Source: an uncultured Lachnospiraceae bacterium (lineage in GTDB: Bacteria; Bacillota; Clostridia; Lachnospirales; Lachnospiraceae). From it: 64,000 bases of DNA. Under the pieces are notes generated by a model. It worked only from the letters and a program-made list of their open reading frames with translations, was not told where the DNA came from and ran no database searches. Both the position numbers and the translations under genes were made by a program. The stretch covers positions 142,379 to 206,378 of the forward strand of contig CAMUYQ010000003.1 of assembly GCA_947165025.1 (NCBI GenBank), in the 5' to 3' direction. This document shows, piece by piece, positions 16,112 to 25,477 of the stretch (position 1 is the first letter of the stretch; the number at the start of each line of letters is the position of its first letter).

Positions 16112-18160
16112 ATGAATCAGAAAAGAACCGAAAACTTTATTCTGCTTTTGATAACGTTGGCCTGTGCCGGCCTGACGATAGAGAGTATCATGCTGAATTG
16201 GGAATTCTGGGTACCGCCGCTTGTCATCATCGGAACGATCCTGCTGTGGGTAATGAATGTTCTGTCCATCCCGGATTATCCGATACGCAGGGTCGGATAT
16301 CTGATCTACACCATGTTGACTGTTTTTTTTCACGGAGTACATGAAACAAGTCTCTTTGACGTGGTAGCTGTCGTCGCACTGGTCATGATAGGATTCTCCT
16401 TCTTTGATCAGGTCTATATGATGCACCTGTTTGTTGCGGAATATGTGATCATCATGTGCATGCAGATCATGATGGCTCACGGCAGCGGCAGTATCGTATT
16501 TGACGGACTGAACATATCCAGAGTCATCCTGCACTTTTCTGTCATCTTTCTGATCTACTTCAGCTGTGTCAAGGCGATAAGCGACCGGGCGGAGTACAAT
16601 GACAGCATACAGGATATGAATGTCCGGATCGATCGCAACGAAGCAGATATGGAGGATTTTCTTTCAAATATTTCCCACGAGCTCAGGACGCCGATCAATG
16701 TCGTTAACGGTATGTCGGATCTTCTGATAAATGAGGGTGTCGGCAGCGAAGCGAACTCGATAAAAAAAGCGGGAATAAGGCTGGCGTGCCAGGTTGAGGA
16801 TATCCAGGATTATACAGAGTGTAAGAGACAGAAAGTATTCCTGGAAGAAGATAATTACATGTGCATATCCCTTATAAATGATGTAGTCACAAGCTTCCGG
16901 CAGTATGATAATACAAAGAATCTGGAAATGGTTGTCGATCTGAGCCCGCAGACTCCGACAATGCTGAGAGGCGATATTAAAAAGCTTCACAAGATATTCA
17001 GACATCTTCTCGAAAATGCTATCAAGTTCACGAGAAAAGGCGGTGTATACGTGAAGATGTTTGCGGAATCCACCGATTACGGTGTGAATCTGTGCATCGA
17101 GATGACGGATACCGGTATGGGCATGAGCAGGAACGACATCCGGTCTATAAGCGAAGGAATGTATCAGGCCAATAAAAAGAGAAACCGCAGTTCAGGCGGT
17201 ATAGGGCTGGGTCTTTATATTGTCCACGGATTTGCTCACAGAATGGGGGGCTTCGTTAAGATCGAAAGCGAGAGAGGAAACGGTACGACGATAAGAGTCA
17301 CGATCCCCCAAAAGATTATTGATAAAAAACCATGTCTTTCCCTTGCGGAATCATTTGAGGGAGCTGTTCTGTTCCATGTCAGACCCGATAAGTACAAAAC
17401 CCCGAGGCTTCGTGAGTTCTACCGCAATATGGCCGCCAATCTGGCAACAGGAATAAAGGTTCCCCTGTATCCTGCCGATACGGTGTATGAGGTTGAACGC
17501 TTAAAGGAAAAAATAAGCGCCACCCATGTGTTCATGGGTCAGGAGGAGTATGAGGAAAACAAGGGATATTTCGAGGAACTGGCAAAGGAAGATATCATAG
17601 TTGTTGTATCGGCTGAGGCGGGATTCGAATTGCCGGAGGGCAGCCGTGTGATACTGATGCCCAAGCCGCTTTATGCGTACCCCATAATAAAGATCCTAAA
17701 TGAAGGTCGTAATGTCACGGACATTGAAGACGATGAGAGTCAGGAAAGACCGGTATTCAGGGGCGTGAAGGCACTTATTGTTGATGATGAGCCGATGAAT
17801 CTCGTTGTGGCGGCATCGCTCTTCAAGAATTATGAAATGGTAATAGATACCGCGGGAAGCGGTAAGGAGTCCATTCGAAAATATCGTGACAACGATTACG
17901 ACATTGTGTTTATGGATCATATGATGCCGGAAATGGACGGTGTGGAGGCCATGCAGAAGATCAAAGCCGTGGCTGCCGATATGGATAAAAAGGCTGTTGT
18001 TGTCGCACTTACCGCAAATGCAGTGTCAGGTGCAAGGGAAATGTTCATCAACGAAGGTTTTGACGGGTTTATTGCAAAACCGATAAACATAACCGATTTT
18101 GAAAGGGTAATGCTGAGAGTCCTTCCCGAAGCAAATGTGAAGGGAGGCGGCAGAGCATGA
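16112..18160 (+). CDS. Hybrid sensor histidine kinase, six-TM sensor plus receiver
   Basis: 682 residues. About six N-terminal transmembrane helices (residues 8-165) form the sensor. A short coiled linker leads to HisKA with H189 (SNISHELRTP), then HATPase_c with N-box (LLENAIKF), TDTGMGM and GGIGLGLY. A poorly conserved region (about 400-545; receiver-like pseudo-domain) precedes a C-terminal receiver with LIVDDEP, phospho-acceptor D602 (FMDHMMP) and the switch Lys (AKPI). It lacks its own HPt. GAAAGGAAA precedes the ATG. Its last four bases overlap the next kinase gene, so the two are translationally coupled and probably signal together; the partner contains an HPt domain. Confidence 0.85.
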   Translation: MNQKRTENFILLLITLACAGLTIESIMLNWEFWVPPLVIIGTILLWVMNVLSIPDYPIRRVGYLIYTMLTVFFHGVHETSLFDVVAVVALVMIGFSFFDQVYMMHLFVAEYVIIMCMQIMMAHGSGSIVFDGLNISRVILHFSVIFLIYFSCVKAISDRAEYNDSIQDMNVRIDRNEADMEDFLSNISHELRTPINVVNGMSDLLINEGVGSEANSIKKAGIRLACQVEDIQDYTECKRQKVFLEEDNYMCISLINDVVTSFRQYDNTKNLEMVVDLSPQTPTMLRGDIKKLHKIFRHLLENAIKFTRKGGVYVKMFAESTDYGVNLCIEMTDTGMGMSRNDIRSISEGMYQANKKRNRSSGGIGLGLYIVHGFAHRMGGFVKIESERGNGTTIRVTIPQKIIDKKPCLSLAESFEGAVLFHVRPDKYKTPRLREFYRNMAANLATGIKVPLYPADTVYEVERLKEKISATHVFMGQEEYEENKGYFEELAKEDIIVVVSAEAGFELPEGSRVILMPKPLYAYPIIKILNEGRNVTDIEDDESQERPVFRGVKALIVDDEPMNLVVAASLFKNYEMVIDTAGSGKESIRKYRDNDYDIVFMDHMMPEMDGVEAMQKIKAVAADMDKKAVVVALTANAVSGAREMFINEGFDGFIAKPINITDFERVMLRVLPEANVKGGGRA

Positions 18161-21100
18161 AGAAAAACGGACTGTTCAAAAGATATATTGAGGCCATCAG
18201 GGATCATGACAGGGATTTTTCGGAACGGATGTTCCTGATAGTTACGATAATCACCGAGATAGCAGTTACCATTGCGCTTATCGGTGACATATACATCGGC
18301 GAGAGTCCGGGAGAGATATTAACGGTACTTGCCGTGGTGATCATGGTACCTGCATGCACGCTGACGGGTTTGTACAAAAACAGGCTCAAGCCGGCTATCA
18401 AACTGGTTGTTTTATGCCAGGTGTTCGGTGTTGTTCCGTCACTGTTTTTCTTCGGAGGCAGTCTGAACGGAGGGGGATTCCTGTGGATCATCTTCACCTT
18501 TATGTATATCGGAATGCTTCTGACGGGAAGATGGAGAACGGTGATGCTGTCAATCCTGTCGGCTCTGACTCTTGTCTGTTATCTGGTATCATATTACATC
18601 GGTTCGCCACTCTGGGTCCATTCCTTCCGGGAAACCTATGTGGATTCATTTATTTCTGTTCTGCTTGTGGGATTGGTGTGCTTTGCCATGTCCATGGCAC
18701 AGTCTGTTCTGTTTAAGAAAGAAAACGACAGAGCTATCAGAGAAGCCGAGAGAGCGGAGGAGCTCACCCGGGCCCAGAACAGATTTTTCTCAAGTATGAG
18801 TCATGAGATACGTACGCCCATCAATTCCATACTCGGACTTAACGAGCTGATCCTCCGTGACGAAAGCGCTTCGGATGATGTTGTAAGGGATGCAAACGGC
18901 ATACAGGGAGCAGGCAAACTGCTACTGGCTCTTATAAATGACATCCTGGATTTTTCTAAGATAGAAGCCGGAAGCATGGATATAGTACCGGTCGATTATA
19001 ATGTGGGTGATATGCTGTCGGAGATAGTGAACATGATCTGGCACAAGGCACATGAAAAGGGTCTGGGATTTGAAGTGAGTGTTGATCCAGAAGTGCCGAC
19101 CGTCCTCTATGGTGACGAGGTACGCATAAAGCAGCTTATCATAAATCTTCTGAACAATGCAGTGAAGTATACGCAGAAGGGACATATAGAGCTTCGTGTT
19201 GAGAGTAAGGATATAGATGAGAAGACGGCTGAACTGACGGTTTCCATCGCGGATACCGGAATGGGGATCAAAAAAGAGGATATACCGTTCCTGTTTGATG
19301 CGTTCAAGCGTGTTGACGAAGGTAAAAATCGTCACATAGAAGGAACCGGACTGGGACTGAGCATTGTAAAACAGCTTATTGAACTGATGGACGGAACCAT
19401 CACCGTTAACAGTGTATACGGCGAAGGATCAACATTTACGTTTGTCATAAAGCAGACCGTGACCGATCACAGCAAGGTGGGTGAACTGAATATCCACAAT
19501 CAGCAGACGGTTAAGAGAAGCAACTACGAGAGCAGTTTTCTGGCACCCGAGGTCAGCATTTTGATCGTTGATGATAATGAGATGAATCTGGAGGTTGAAA
19601 AGAGGCTGCTTGCGGATACCGATATGAGTATCTACACGGCTCTTTCCGGACAGGAGGCACTGGAGATGAGTCTGAAGACTCATTTTGACGCCATATTTAT
19701 GGATCATCTCATGCCGAAGATGGACGGAATAGAGTGTCTTGACCAGCTCAGAAATCAGGCGGGAGGTCTGAACAGGACAACCCCTGTTATCGTTCTTACC
19801 GCCAACGCCGGCAGTGAGAACAGGGATCTCTACACAAGGGCGGGATTCGACGGATATCTGATCAAGCCTGTTTCCGGAGAAGCCATGGAGCAGATGCTTA
19901 TCCGCCATATTTCCGGCGAGAAGATCATCCTAAGATCCGTAATGATAGGTGATGATGAGGAAATACATACCTCCGAGAGATACGCCGATAAGGCTCCTGT
20001 CATCATTACATCCACAAGCATGTGCGATCTTCCCGATGCAGTGGTAAGGAAGCTTCATATTCCGATATTGCCGTTCGTTATCAAAACAGATGAGGGTGTG
20101 TTCAAGGACGGTACTCACATTGATGCCAACGAGCTTATCAGGTATATCAGTGAGGGCAGGGAGGCAATCTCGTCTCCTCCGGATGAGGCAGCTTATACTG
20201 AATTCTTTGCGGATGTGCTTAAGAGAGCGCATCACGTGATACATATATCTCTGACAACGAGTATGAGTAAAGACTATCATTTTGCAACAGAGGCGGCAAA
20301 ATCATTTGATAATGTTACGGTCATCAATTCGGGATGTCTGTCCAGCTCCACCGGTTTACTTGTGCTTATTGCTTATAAACTTGCTCAACAGGGCATTCCG
20401 GTTCAGGATATCATTTCCGAACTCGAGGAGATAAAATACCGCCTGCGCTGCAGCTTTATTATCGACACTACGGAATATATGGCGAATAGGGGACTGATCA
20501 GTCAGAGACTTCATAAGATCGCAAAGGCTCTGAACCTTCACCCTATGCTGAGCATCAGAAACGATAAGAAAGCTATCGGCGGGATATGGTTGGGCCGGAC
20601 AAAGCGGGCTTACAGAAGATATATCCGCAAAGCACTTCCGCCGGATTTAATACCGGATTCGGATATTGCTTTTGTTACATACGCTTATCTTCCCGGTGAA
20701 ACACTTGAGTGGATCGCGGAGGAGATCAGAAAGACAGCTTATTTTGAGCATGTCATATTCCAGCAGGCTTCTGCCGCCATATCCTCCAACTGCGGCCCCG
20801 GAACATTTGGAATACTGTATTTCCTCAAGTCAAACAAGATGTATAATATCGCATCGTATATCGATGATGACCGCAGGACGGAAGAGATTGAAGACTCAGA
20901 GGAGCCGGAGGAGATTCAGGATGAATTACAGGATGAATCACAGGATGAATTATGGGATATGATCCCGGATGAGATCCCGGAGGCTGCCGCAGAAGAAGCA
21001 GATACCGTTGAGCCGGAAGGTACAGATAAATGGTATCAGAAGCTTGACTGTATCGATGCCGCTGTTGCCATAAAGAACAGCGGTTCCGAGGAAGCCTTCA

Positions 21101-21615
21101 GATCGGTGCTGGAAATATTTTACAATTCAATACCGGACAAGCATGAGGATCTTGAGAACTATTATGTATCAAACGATTGGGAGAACTACACGATAAAGAT
21201 ACATGCCCTTAAGAGTTCGGCAAGGCTTGTGGGAGCACTGGAACTGGGTGATATGGCTGAAGCGCTTGAGATGGCGGGCAAGGGTGATAATATCCAGTAC
21301 ATCAGAGAAAATCACGGTGCTGTAATGGATCATTACCTGAGTTATCAGGAGGCACTTTCACCTGCATTTGGCAATAAAGATGCCGGCGGGAAGGAGGAGA
21401 AATCTGAAAAACCTGTTGCAGATGCCGATCTTATGGCAAGTATATATGAGGAGCTTCATGATGCGGCGGACGATATGGATTGTGAGAAGGTTGAAATGAT
21501 CATGAAGGAGATCGGAGAGTATTCAATTCCCGATCCGGATAAAGAAAAGTTCGAGCTGATCCGTGAGGCGGCAAAGATGCTGGACTATGACAAAATACTG
21601 GAAGCACTGGAATAA
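18157..21615 (+). CDS. Hybrid histidine kinase with receiver, DegV and HPt domains
   Basis: 1,152 residues. Order: about six transmembrane helices (20-190); HisKA with H216 (SMSHEIRTP); HATPase_c (LLNNAVKY, ADTGMGI, GTGLGLS); receiver from about 467 with LIVDDNE and D516 (FMDHLMP); then about 610-895 a region that reads as DegV: IITSTSMCDLP start, LPFVI, SSPPDEAAYTEFF, SLTTSMSKDY, INSGCLSSSTGLLV, and SSNCGPGTFGILYF at its end. After an acidic linker comes an HPt domain with H1016 (HALKSSARLVGA) and a small helical tail. DegV/FakB proteins bind fatty acids, so the DegV module may sense lipid in the cytoplasm (inference). ATGA overlap with the upstream kinase. Confidence 0.8.
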   Translation: MKKNGLFKRYIEAIRDHDRDFSERMFLIVTIITEIAVTIALIGDIYIGESPGEILTVLAVVIMVPACTLTGLYKNRLKPAIKLVVLCQVFGVVPSLFFFGGSLNGGGFLWIIFTFMYIGMLLTGRWRTVMLSILSALTLVCYLVSYYIGSPLWVHSFRETYVDSFISVLLVGLVCFAMSMAQSVLFKKENDRAIREAERAEELTRAQNRFFSSMSHEIRTPINSILGLNELILRDESASDDVVRDANGIQGAGKLLLALINDILDFSKIEAGSMDIVPVDYNVGDMLSEIVNMIWHKAHEKGLGFEVSVDPEVPTVLYGDEVRIKQLIINLLNNAVKYTQKGHIELRVESKDIDEKTAELTVSIADTGMGIKKEDIPFLFDAFKRVDEGKNRHIEGTGLGLSIVKQLIELMDGTITVNSVYGEGSTFTFVIKQTVTDHSKVGELNIHNQQTVKRSNYESSFLAPEVSILIVDDNEMNLEVEKRLLADTDMSIYTALSGQEALEMSLKTHFDAIFMDHLMPKMDGIECLDQLRNQAGGLNRTTPVIVLTANAGSENRDLYTRAGFDGYLIKPVSGEAMEQMLIRHISGEKIILRSVMIGDDEEIHTSERYADKAPVIITSTSMCDLPDAVVRKLHIPILPFVIKTDEGVFKDGTHIDANELIRYISEGREAISSPPDEAAYTEFFADVLKRAHHVIHISLTTSMSKDYHFATEAAKSFDNVTVINSGCLSSSTGLLVLIAYKLAQQGIPVQDIISELEEIKYRLRCSFIIDTTEYMANRGLISQRLHKIAKALNLHPMLSIRNDKKAIGGIWLGRTKRAYRRYIRKALPPDLIPDSDIAFVTYAYLPGETLEWIAEEIRKTAYFEHVIFQQASAAISSNCGPGTFGILYFLKSNKMYNIASYIDDDRRTEEIEDSEEPEEIQDELQDESQDELWDMIPDEIPEAAAEEADTVEPEGTDKWYQKLDCIDAAVAIKNSGSEEAFRSVLEIFYNSIPDKHEDLENYYVSNDWENYTIKIHALKSSARLVGALELGDMAEALEMAGKGDNIQYIRENHGAVMDHYLSYQEALSPAFGNKDAGGKEEKSEKPVADADLMASIYEELHDAADDMDCEKVEMIMKEIGEYSIPDPDKEKFELIREAAKMLDYDKILEALE

Positions 21616-21639
21616 CAGATGATAAAAGGAGGCGAATGA

Positions 21640-21858
21640 ATGGAAGCGTTGGCACAGGAAAAGATTGAAAAACTCCTGCGCGGAGAGGTTAAGTACACAT
21701 CATCAAATCTTGCACTTAACATGCTCATATCCAAAATGCAGAAGAGACTGCAGTCTGATCCTCAAAGCATGGAAGCGTGCATAAAAGAGATGGATGAATT
21801 CATGTCAAAGTATCCTATAGTTGCGAAGGTTGATCTTGCAAATATAGTGGCACTCTGA
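21640..21858 (+). CDS. Small conserved-looking protein of unknown function
   Basis: 72 residues, predicted helical, no Cys, no signal or membrane segment. AAAAGGAGG lies just before the ATG, a very strong ribosome site, and it sits 24 bases after the DegV kinase and 37 before the FIST-like gene in the same direction. No family was recognised. Its position inside a signalling operon suggests a small regulator or adaptor for one of the neighbours. Confidence 0.6.
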   Translation: MEALAQEKIEKLLRGEVKYTSSNLALNMLISKMQKRLQSDPQSMEACIKEMDEFMSKYPIVAKVDLANIVAL

Positions 21859-21895
21859 CCGGTTATGGTTTTGGTGCATTTTACGGAGGTAAAAA

Positions 21896-22861
21896 ATGCT
21901 TATTACGTTGGAAGATACAATCAGGCTTATTGAAGAAGGAAAGATCCTGCATATCGCGGCGGATGGTTCGCTTCTTGAAAAACTCCCGAAGGGGAAATGG
22001 ATCGGCGGTACAACACCTTATTTCATGAGTGAGGAAGGCGGGATATTCACCAAAGACAGATTGTTCGTAAATGAGATAGATTATGCGGAGGATATCAGGA
22101 TCGCGACATACGGAAAATATAACATTTTCCAGATCGTGGAGGAGTGCTATGACAACGGCCTTACAATGCTGATAATGCCCTACGGATCCGAGGTGGCAGC
22201 CAAGTATTCGAAGGAGGCTCCCGAGGTTGAAGAGCTTCTGATGCATCCCACCATCGGATGGATCGCAGGAGCAGATCTTGAGGCCATGGGCAGCATAAAG
22301 GTGTATGACGGCACTACATGCAATTCGTATACGGACAAGGCAGTGGTTATGTATATCAAGATTCCCGGGGGCAAGAGTGCCATGATCAATATGGTGAACA
22401 TCTTCACCGATGACAAGACCGACCCCATCATCAGATTTAATGATAATGATCTGAGTGTTACGGATTGCGTTGTAAACGGTCAGAAGGTGAATTTTGCCGA
22501 GTATATCGAGAAGAAGGGTATTGACACCAAGATGCCGCTTGTGGCTGACTATAACGGTTCATATATCAACACCTCGATCAAGTCCGTTGAAAACGGTACG
22601 GTAGGATTTTACGCACCGGTATTCAGAAATATTGACTACCGCTTTGCCACAAAGGTGGACGATTACTCCGGACAGTTCAAAGAAAGAATAGCCGCAATGG
22701 AGGCAAAAGATCCTGTATTTTCATGTAACTGTATACTTAACTATATGTACGGAAATCTTAACGGACAGAAGATACCGCCATTTACCGGACCTGTTACATT
22801 CGGAGAGGTTGCATATCAGCTCATCAACCAGACGCTTGTTTATTGCGAGATCATAGGATAG
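21896..22861 (+). CDS. FIST/DUF6976-like putative sensory protein
   Basis: 321 residues, soluble. The N-terminus (ITLEDTIRLIEEGKILHIAADGSLLEKLPKG, WIGGTTPYFM) and the C-terminus (FSCNCILNYMYGN, GPVTFGEVAYQLINQTLVY) resemble the FIST N and C domains, which bind small ligands such as amino acids and are found next to signal-transduction genes; the wording also fits DUF6976 as I remember it. Located between a kinase operon and an AGCS amino-acid symporter, so amino-acid sensing is a reasonable guess. ACGGAGG precedes the ATG. Family assignment is by eye only. Confidence 0.5.
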   Translation: MLITLEDTIRLIEEGKILHIAADGSLLEKLPKGKWIGGTTPYFMSEEGGIFTKDRLFVNEIDYAEDIRIATYGKYNIFQIVEECYDNGLTMLIMPYGSEVAAKYSKEAPEVEELLMHPTIGWIAGADLEAMGSIKVYDGTTCNSYTDKAVVMYIKIPGGKSAMINMVNIFTDDKTDPIIRFNDNDLSVTDCVVNGQKVNFAEYIEKKGIDTKMPLVADYNGSYINTSIKSVENGTVGFYAPVFRNIDYRFATKVDDYSGQFKERIAAMEAKDPVFSCNCILNYMYGNLNGQKIPPFTGPVTFGEVAYQLINQTLVYCEIIG

Positions 22862-22865
22862 TTAT

Positions 22866-24389
22866 ATGGATATAGCTGTAAGGATAAACGATGCGGCCAA
22901 TAGCTTCGTGTGGGGAACGGTCGGTCTTGTACTGCTTATAGGAACGGGTCTTATATGTACCGTCATTACCGGTTTTTTCCCGATAACACATCTGAGGCAC
23001 TGGTGGAAGAATACCTTCGGAGCGATCAACAAAAGAGCCCGTATCATAAATGATGCAGGTGCACTGTCGCAGTTTCGCGCATTCTGCACCGCACTGTGCG
23101 CGGTTATCGGAACCGGTAACATTGCCGGTGTTTCGACTGCCATTTGCGTGGGTGGTCCCGGCGCGGTCCTGTGGATGTGGGTTGCGGCCTTTTTCGGAAT
23201 GATGCTCAAATATTCCGAGATAGTTATGGGTATGTACTACAGACGGCGCAATTTAGAAGGAGCATGGTCGGGCGGTCCCATGTATTATCTTGAGGACGGT
23301 CTCGGATCAATAAAGCACTGCAGATGGCTGGGAAAGCTTCTGGGGGTTCTGTTCTGTATCTTCGCAGTACTGGCATCCTTTGGAATAGGGAATATGGGTC
23401 AGATCAATAAGATCACCATCAATTTCCAATCCACCTTTCTTGCGGATATTGAGAGTGAGCTGCTTTTCGGAGTCCCGAAGATCAACTGGATGATCGGCGT
23501 GGTACTTATGTTTATGATGGCACTCATCCTCATGGGAGGATTCAGGAGAATTGCAGCGGTTTCCGAGAAGCTGATACCATTCATGTCCATAATGTACATA
23601 GCCGGATGTATCATCATGGTGTTCCTTAATATCACTAAATTACCGGATATCTTTTCGGCTATATTCAGGTTTGCCACAGGACCTGATGCGATAAAGGGTG
23701 GCGCAGCAGGCACTGCGGTACAGCTTGCGTTCAATACCATCAAGAACGGATGTAAAAGAGGAGTCTTTTCCAATGAAGCCGGTCTGGGCTCGTCTGTTAT
23801 GGTCCACAGTAACAGTTGTGCCAGAGAACCGGTCCGTCAGGGATTGTGGGGTATCGCTGAAGTGTTTCTCGACACCATGGTCATATGTACTCTGACAGCC
23901 ATCGTGGTGCTTTCCTCCGGTGCGATAGATCTTAAGACCGGTCTGACACAGGAGGGTGTAAATGATTCGACACTTGTTGCCAAGGCGTTTGGTGCGACTC
24001 TGGGAAAACCGGGGGAATGGTTTGTGGTTCTTGCGATATCGCTGTTTGCCTTCACCACGGTACTGGGCTGGTCGTATTACGGGGCAAAGGTTACGGAATA
24101 TCTGTTCGGAGTTTCATTTGCGAGAGTGTACCGTGTTGTCTTTGTTTTGATCATAGAACTTGGTGCGGTAATGGAGCCGAATCTCGCATGGGATATATCC
24201 GATACATTTAACGGTCTTATGATGATCCCCAATCTTATCGGGATACTTGTTCAGATACCGCTTATCATAAGGCTTACGCGAAACTACACTGACAGAAGGA
24301 TAAAGGGCAGGGATGTTGAACCACTTCTTTCATATAATGCCGATATTCAGCGGGATGCGATGGCAGCCATTGCAAAAGGGGCGGATTAA
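22866..24389 (+). CDS. Sodium:alanine/glycine symporter (AGCS family)
   Basis: 507 residues with about eleven transmembrane helices. Family signatures: GTGNIAGVSTAICVGGPGAVLWMW near residues 80-105 (AGCS signature), NEAGLGSSVMVHS around 305, and FAFTTVLGWSYYG. These carriers import alanine or glycine with Na+. It begins four bases after the FIST-like gene stop and likely depends on translational coupling, because the SD is weak (AGGAT). Presence inside the signalling block suggests that the kinases, the FIST-like protein and the transporter share a ligand (inference). Confidence 0.88.
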   Translation: MDIAVRINDAANSFVWGTVGLVLLIGTGLICTVITGFFPITHLRHWWKNTFGAINKRARIINDAGALSQFRAFCTALCAVIGTGNIAGVSTAICVGGPGAVLWMWVAAFFGMMLKYSEIVMGMYYRRRNLEGAWSGGPMYYLEDGLGSIKHCRWLGKLLGVLFCIFAVLASFGIGNMGQINKITINFQSTFLADIESELLFGVPKINWMIGVVLMFMMALILMGGFRRIAAVSEKLIPFMSIMYIAGCIIMVFLNITKLPDIFSAIFRFATGPDAIKGGAAGTAVQLAFNTIKNGCKRGVFSNEAGLGSSVMVHSNSCAREPVRQGLWGIAEVFLDTMVICTLTAIVVLSSGAIDLKTGLTQEGVNDSTLVAKAFGATLGKPGEWFVVLAISLFAFTTVLGWSYYGAKVTEYLFGVSFARVYRVVFVLIIELGAVMEPNLAWDISDTFNGLMMIPNLIGILVQIPLIIRLTRNYTDRRIKGRDVEPLLSYNADIQRDAMAAIAKGAD

Positions 24390-24443
24390 CATTATTATAG
24401 TGAACAGATTTAATTCGTCTTCAATATATTCAAGGAGCAGGTT

Positions 24444-25202
24444 ATGGCCACTGAAGTGAAAAATGTTGCGATCGTTGTGTTCCAGTACAGCGTTGTCGTA
24501 AAGGGAATCGAGAGAAAAATGACAGGGGCATACAATGTTGAGATCATCGAGGATTTTACCCTGATCAAACCCCACGCGGACAGGACGGATGTCTACGTGA
24601 TATATCTTCCCGAAGATGTTGTGGAGGATACTGTCAAGCTGGAGAAGTTCAAGCATATCGTAAATGATATCAATGAGATCGACGGGAAGATGCTCCTTAT
24701 CGGAGAAAACAGATTCCACCGTGAGCTGTTGTCATTTGTTCCCGCGATCAAATACAAAACATGGCTTGACCGCCCCGTGGAGATGGAAACTCTGCAGCCT
24801 GCCATCGAAAAAGCATATATAAGTGCCGGCGGAGCAAGCGGCAAAAAGAGGGTTCTCATAGTGGATGATGATCCTTCGTTTGCAAGTATGGTCATGGAAT
24901 GGATCAAGGATGTGTACCAGGCTGATATCGTTACGGCAGGGATGCAGGCAATAAAATTCCTGCTGAAAAAATCAGCGGATCTCATTCTTCTTGATTATGA
25001 GATGCCGGTTGTAGACGGTCCCCAGGTGCTGCAGATGCTGCGCGAGGAGCCGGAGACCGCTAAAATACCGGTCATATTCCTTACGGGAGTAGGGACAAAA
25101 GAGGCGGTGGAGCGTGTTATGGCCCTAAAGCCTGACGGATATGTGCTCAAGACAACAACGAGGGAAGATCTGCTGAATTACCTAAAAGGGAAACTGGGCT
25201 GA
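24444..25202 (+). CDS. Response regulator with uncharacterised N-terminal domain
   Basis: 252 residues. The first 120 residues form a domain I do not recognise, possibly a degenerate receiver (VAIVVFQYSVVVKG start, alternating strands and helices). The C-terminal half is a true receiver: LIVDDDPS, phospho-acceptor D184 (ILLDYEMP), T in FLTGVG, K in LKTTT. There is no output domain after it, so it likely acts by protein contacts, like CheY or Spo0F. AAGGAGCAGG precedes the ATG. A candidate target of the two upstream kinases. Confidence 0.8.
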   Translation: MATEVKNVAIVVFQYSVVVKGIERKMTGAYNVEIIEDFTLIKPHADRTDVYVIYLPEDVVEDTVKLEKFKHIVNDINEIDGKMLLIGENRFHRELLSFVPAIKYKTWLDRPVEMETLQPAIEKAYISAGGASGKKRVLIVDDDPSFASMVMEWIKDVYQADIVTAGMQAIKFLLKKSADLILLDYEMPVVDGPQVLQMLREEPETAKIPVIFLTGVGTKEAVERVMALKPDGYVLKTTTREDLLNYLKGKLG

Positions 25203-25219
25203 CATTTAAGGAGAGATGA

Positions 25220-25387
25220 ATGAACTATACGGATATCCTTAATTCCAAATTTGCCGAGCCGGCCGTGATCATGACACACAGGGACGGCCTTGTAAGGATA
25301 GTTGATGTCAATGAGGCATTTATATCCGAAATGTGGATGACATTTTGCAGCATTTTTAACAGGATAGAAATTAACAGTTGTGCTTAA
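25220..25387 (+). pseudogene. PAS-domain signalling gene truncated after about 40 codons
   Basis: Starting at the ATG at 25220, with AAGGAG upstream, the frame reads NYTDILNSKFAEPAVIMT, then HRDGLVRIVDVNEAFISE, the beginning of a PAS domain. After residue 41 the sequence becomes AT-rich, loses resemblance to PAS, and stops at 25385-25387. The ribosome site and operon spacing (17 bases after the response regulator) show that a longer PAS-containing kinase or cyclase once followed. The break marks the right edge of the signalling block. A different frame here reads NVDDILQHF then stop, which could be an integrase tail, but this is weak. Confidence 0.65.
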
Positions 25388-25398
25388 CGGTAATACGG

Positions 25399-25477
25399 TA
25401 TCACTGACCTGAAAATACAGATAAAACCAACGTTTTTGGAAATTGCAGCAATTCAGGTATCACTAAAAACTATCACT
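25399..25477 (+). repeat. TATCACT motifs, right edge of signalling block
   Basis: TATCACT at 25399-25405, 25458-25464 and 25471-25477; the last two are 13 bp apart, the same period as the left-edge pair at 15407/15420. ACCTGAA near 25407 and TTCAGGT at 25452 form an additional inverted repeat around the spacer. This may be an old recombinase binding region. The rest of the 176-base spacer up to the sortase gene shows no clear promoter. Confidence 0.55.

Noticed and set aside
25340..25365. Alternative frame reading NVDDILQHF then stop as an integrase C-terminus
   Set aside because: Too short to distinguish from chance; mentioned only as a weak possibility.
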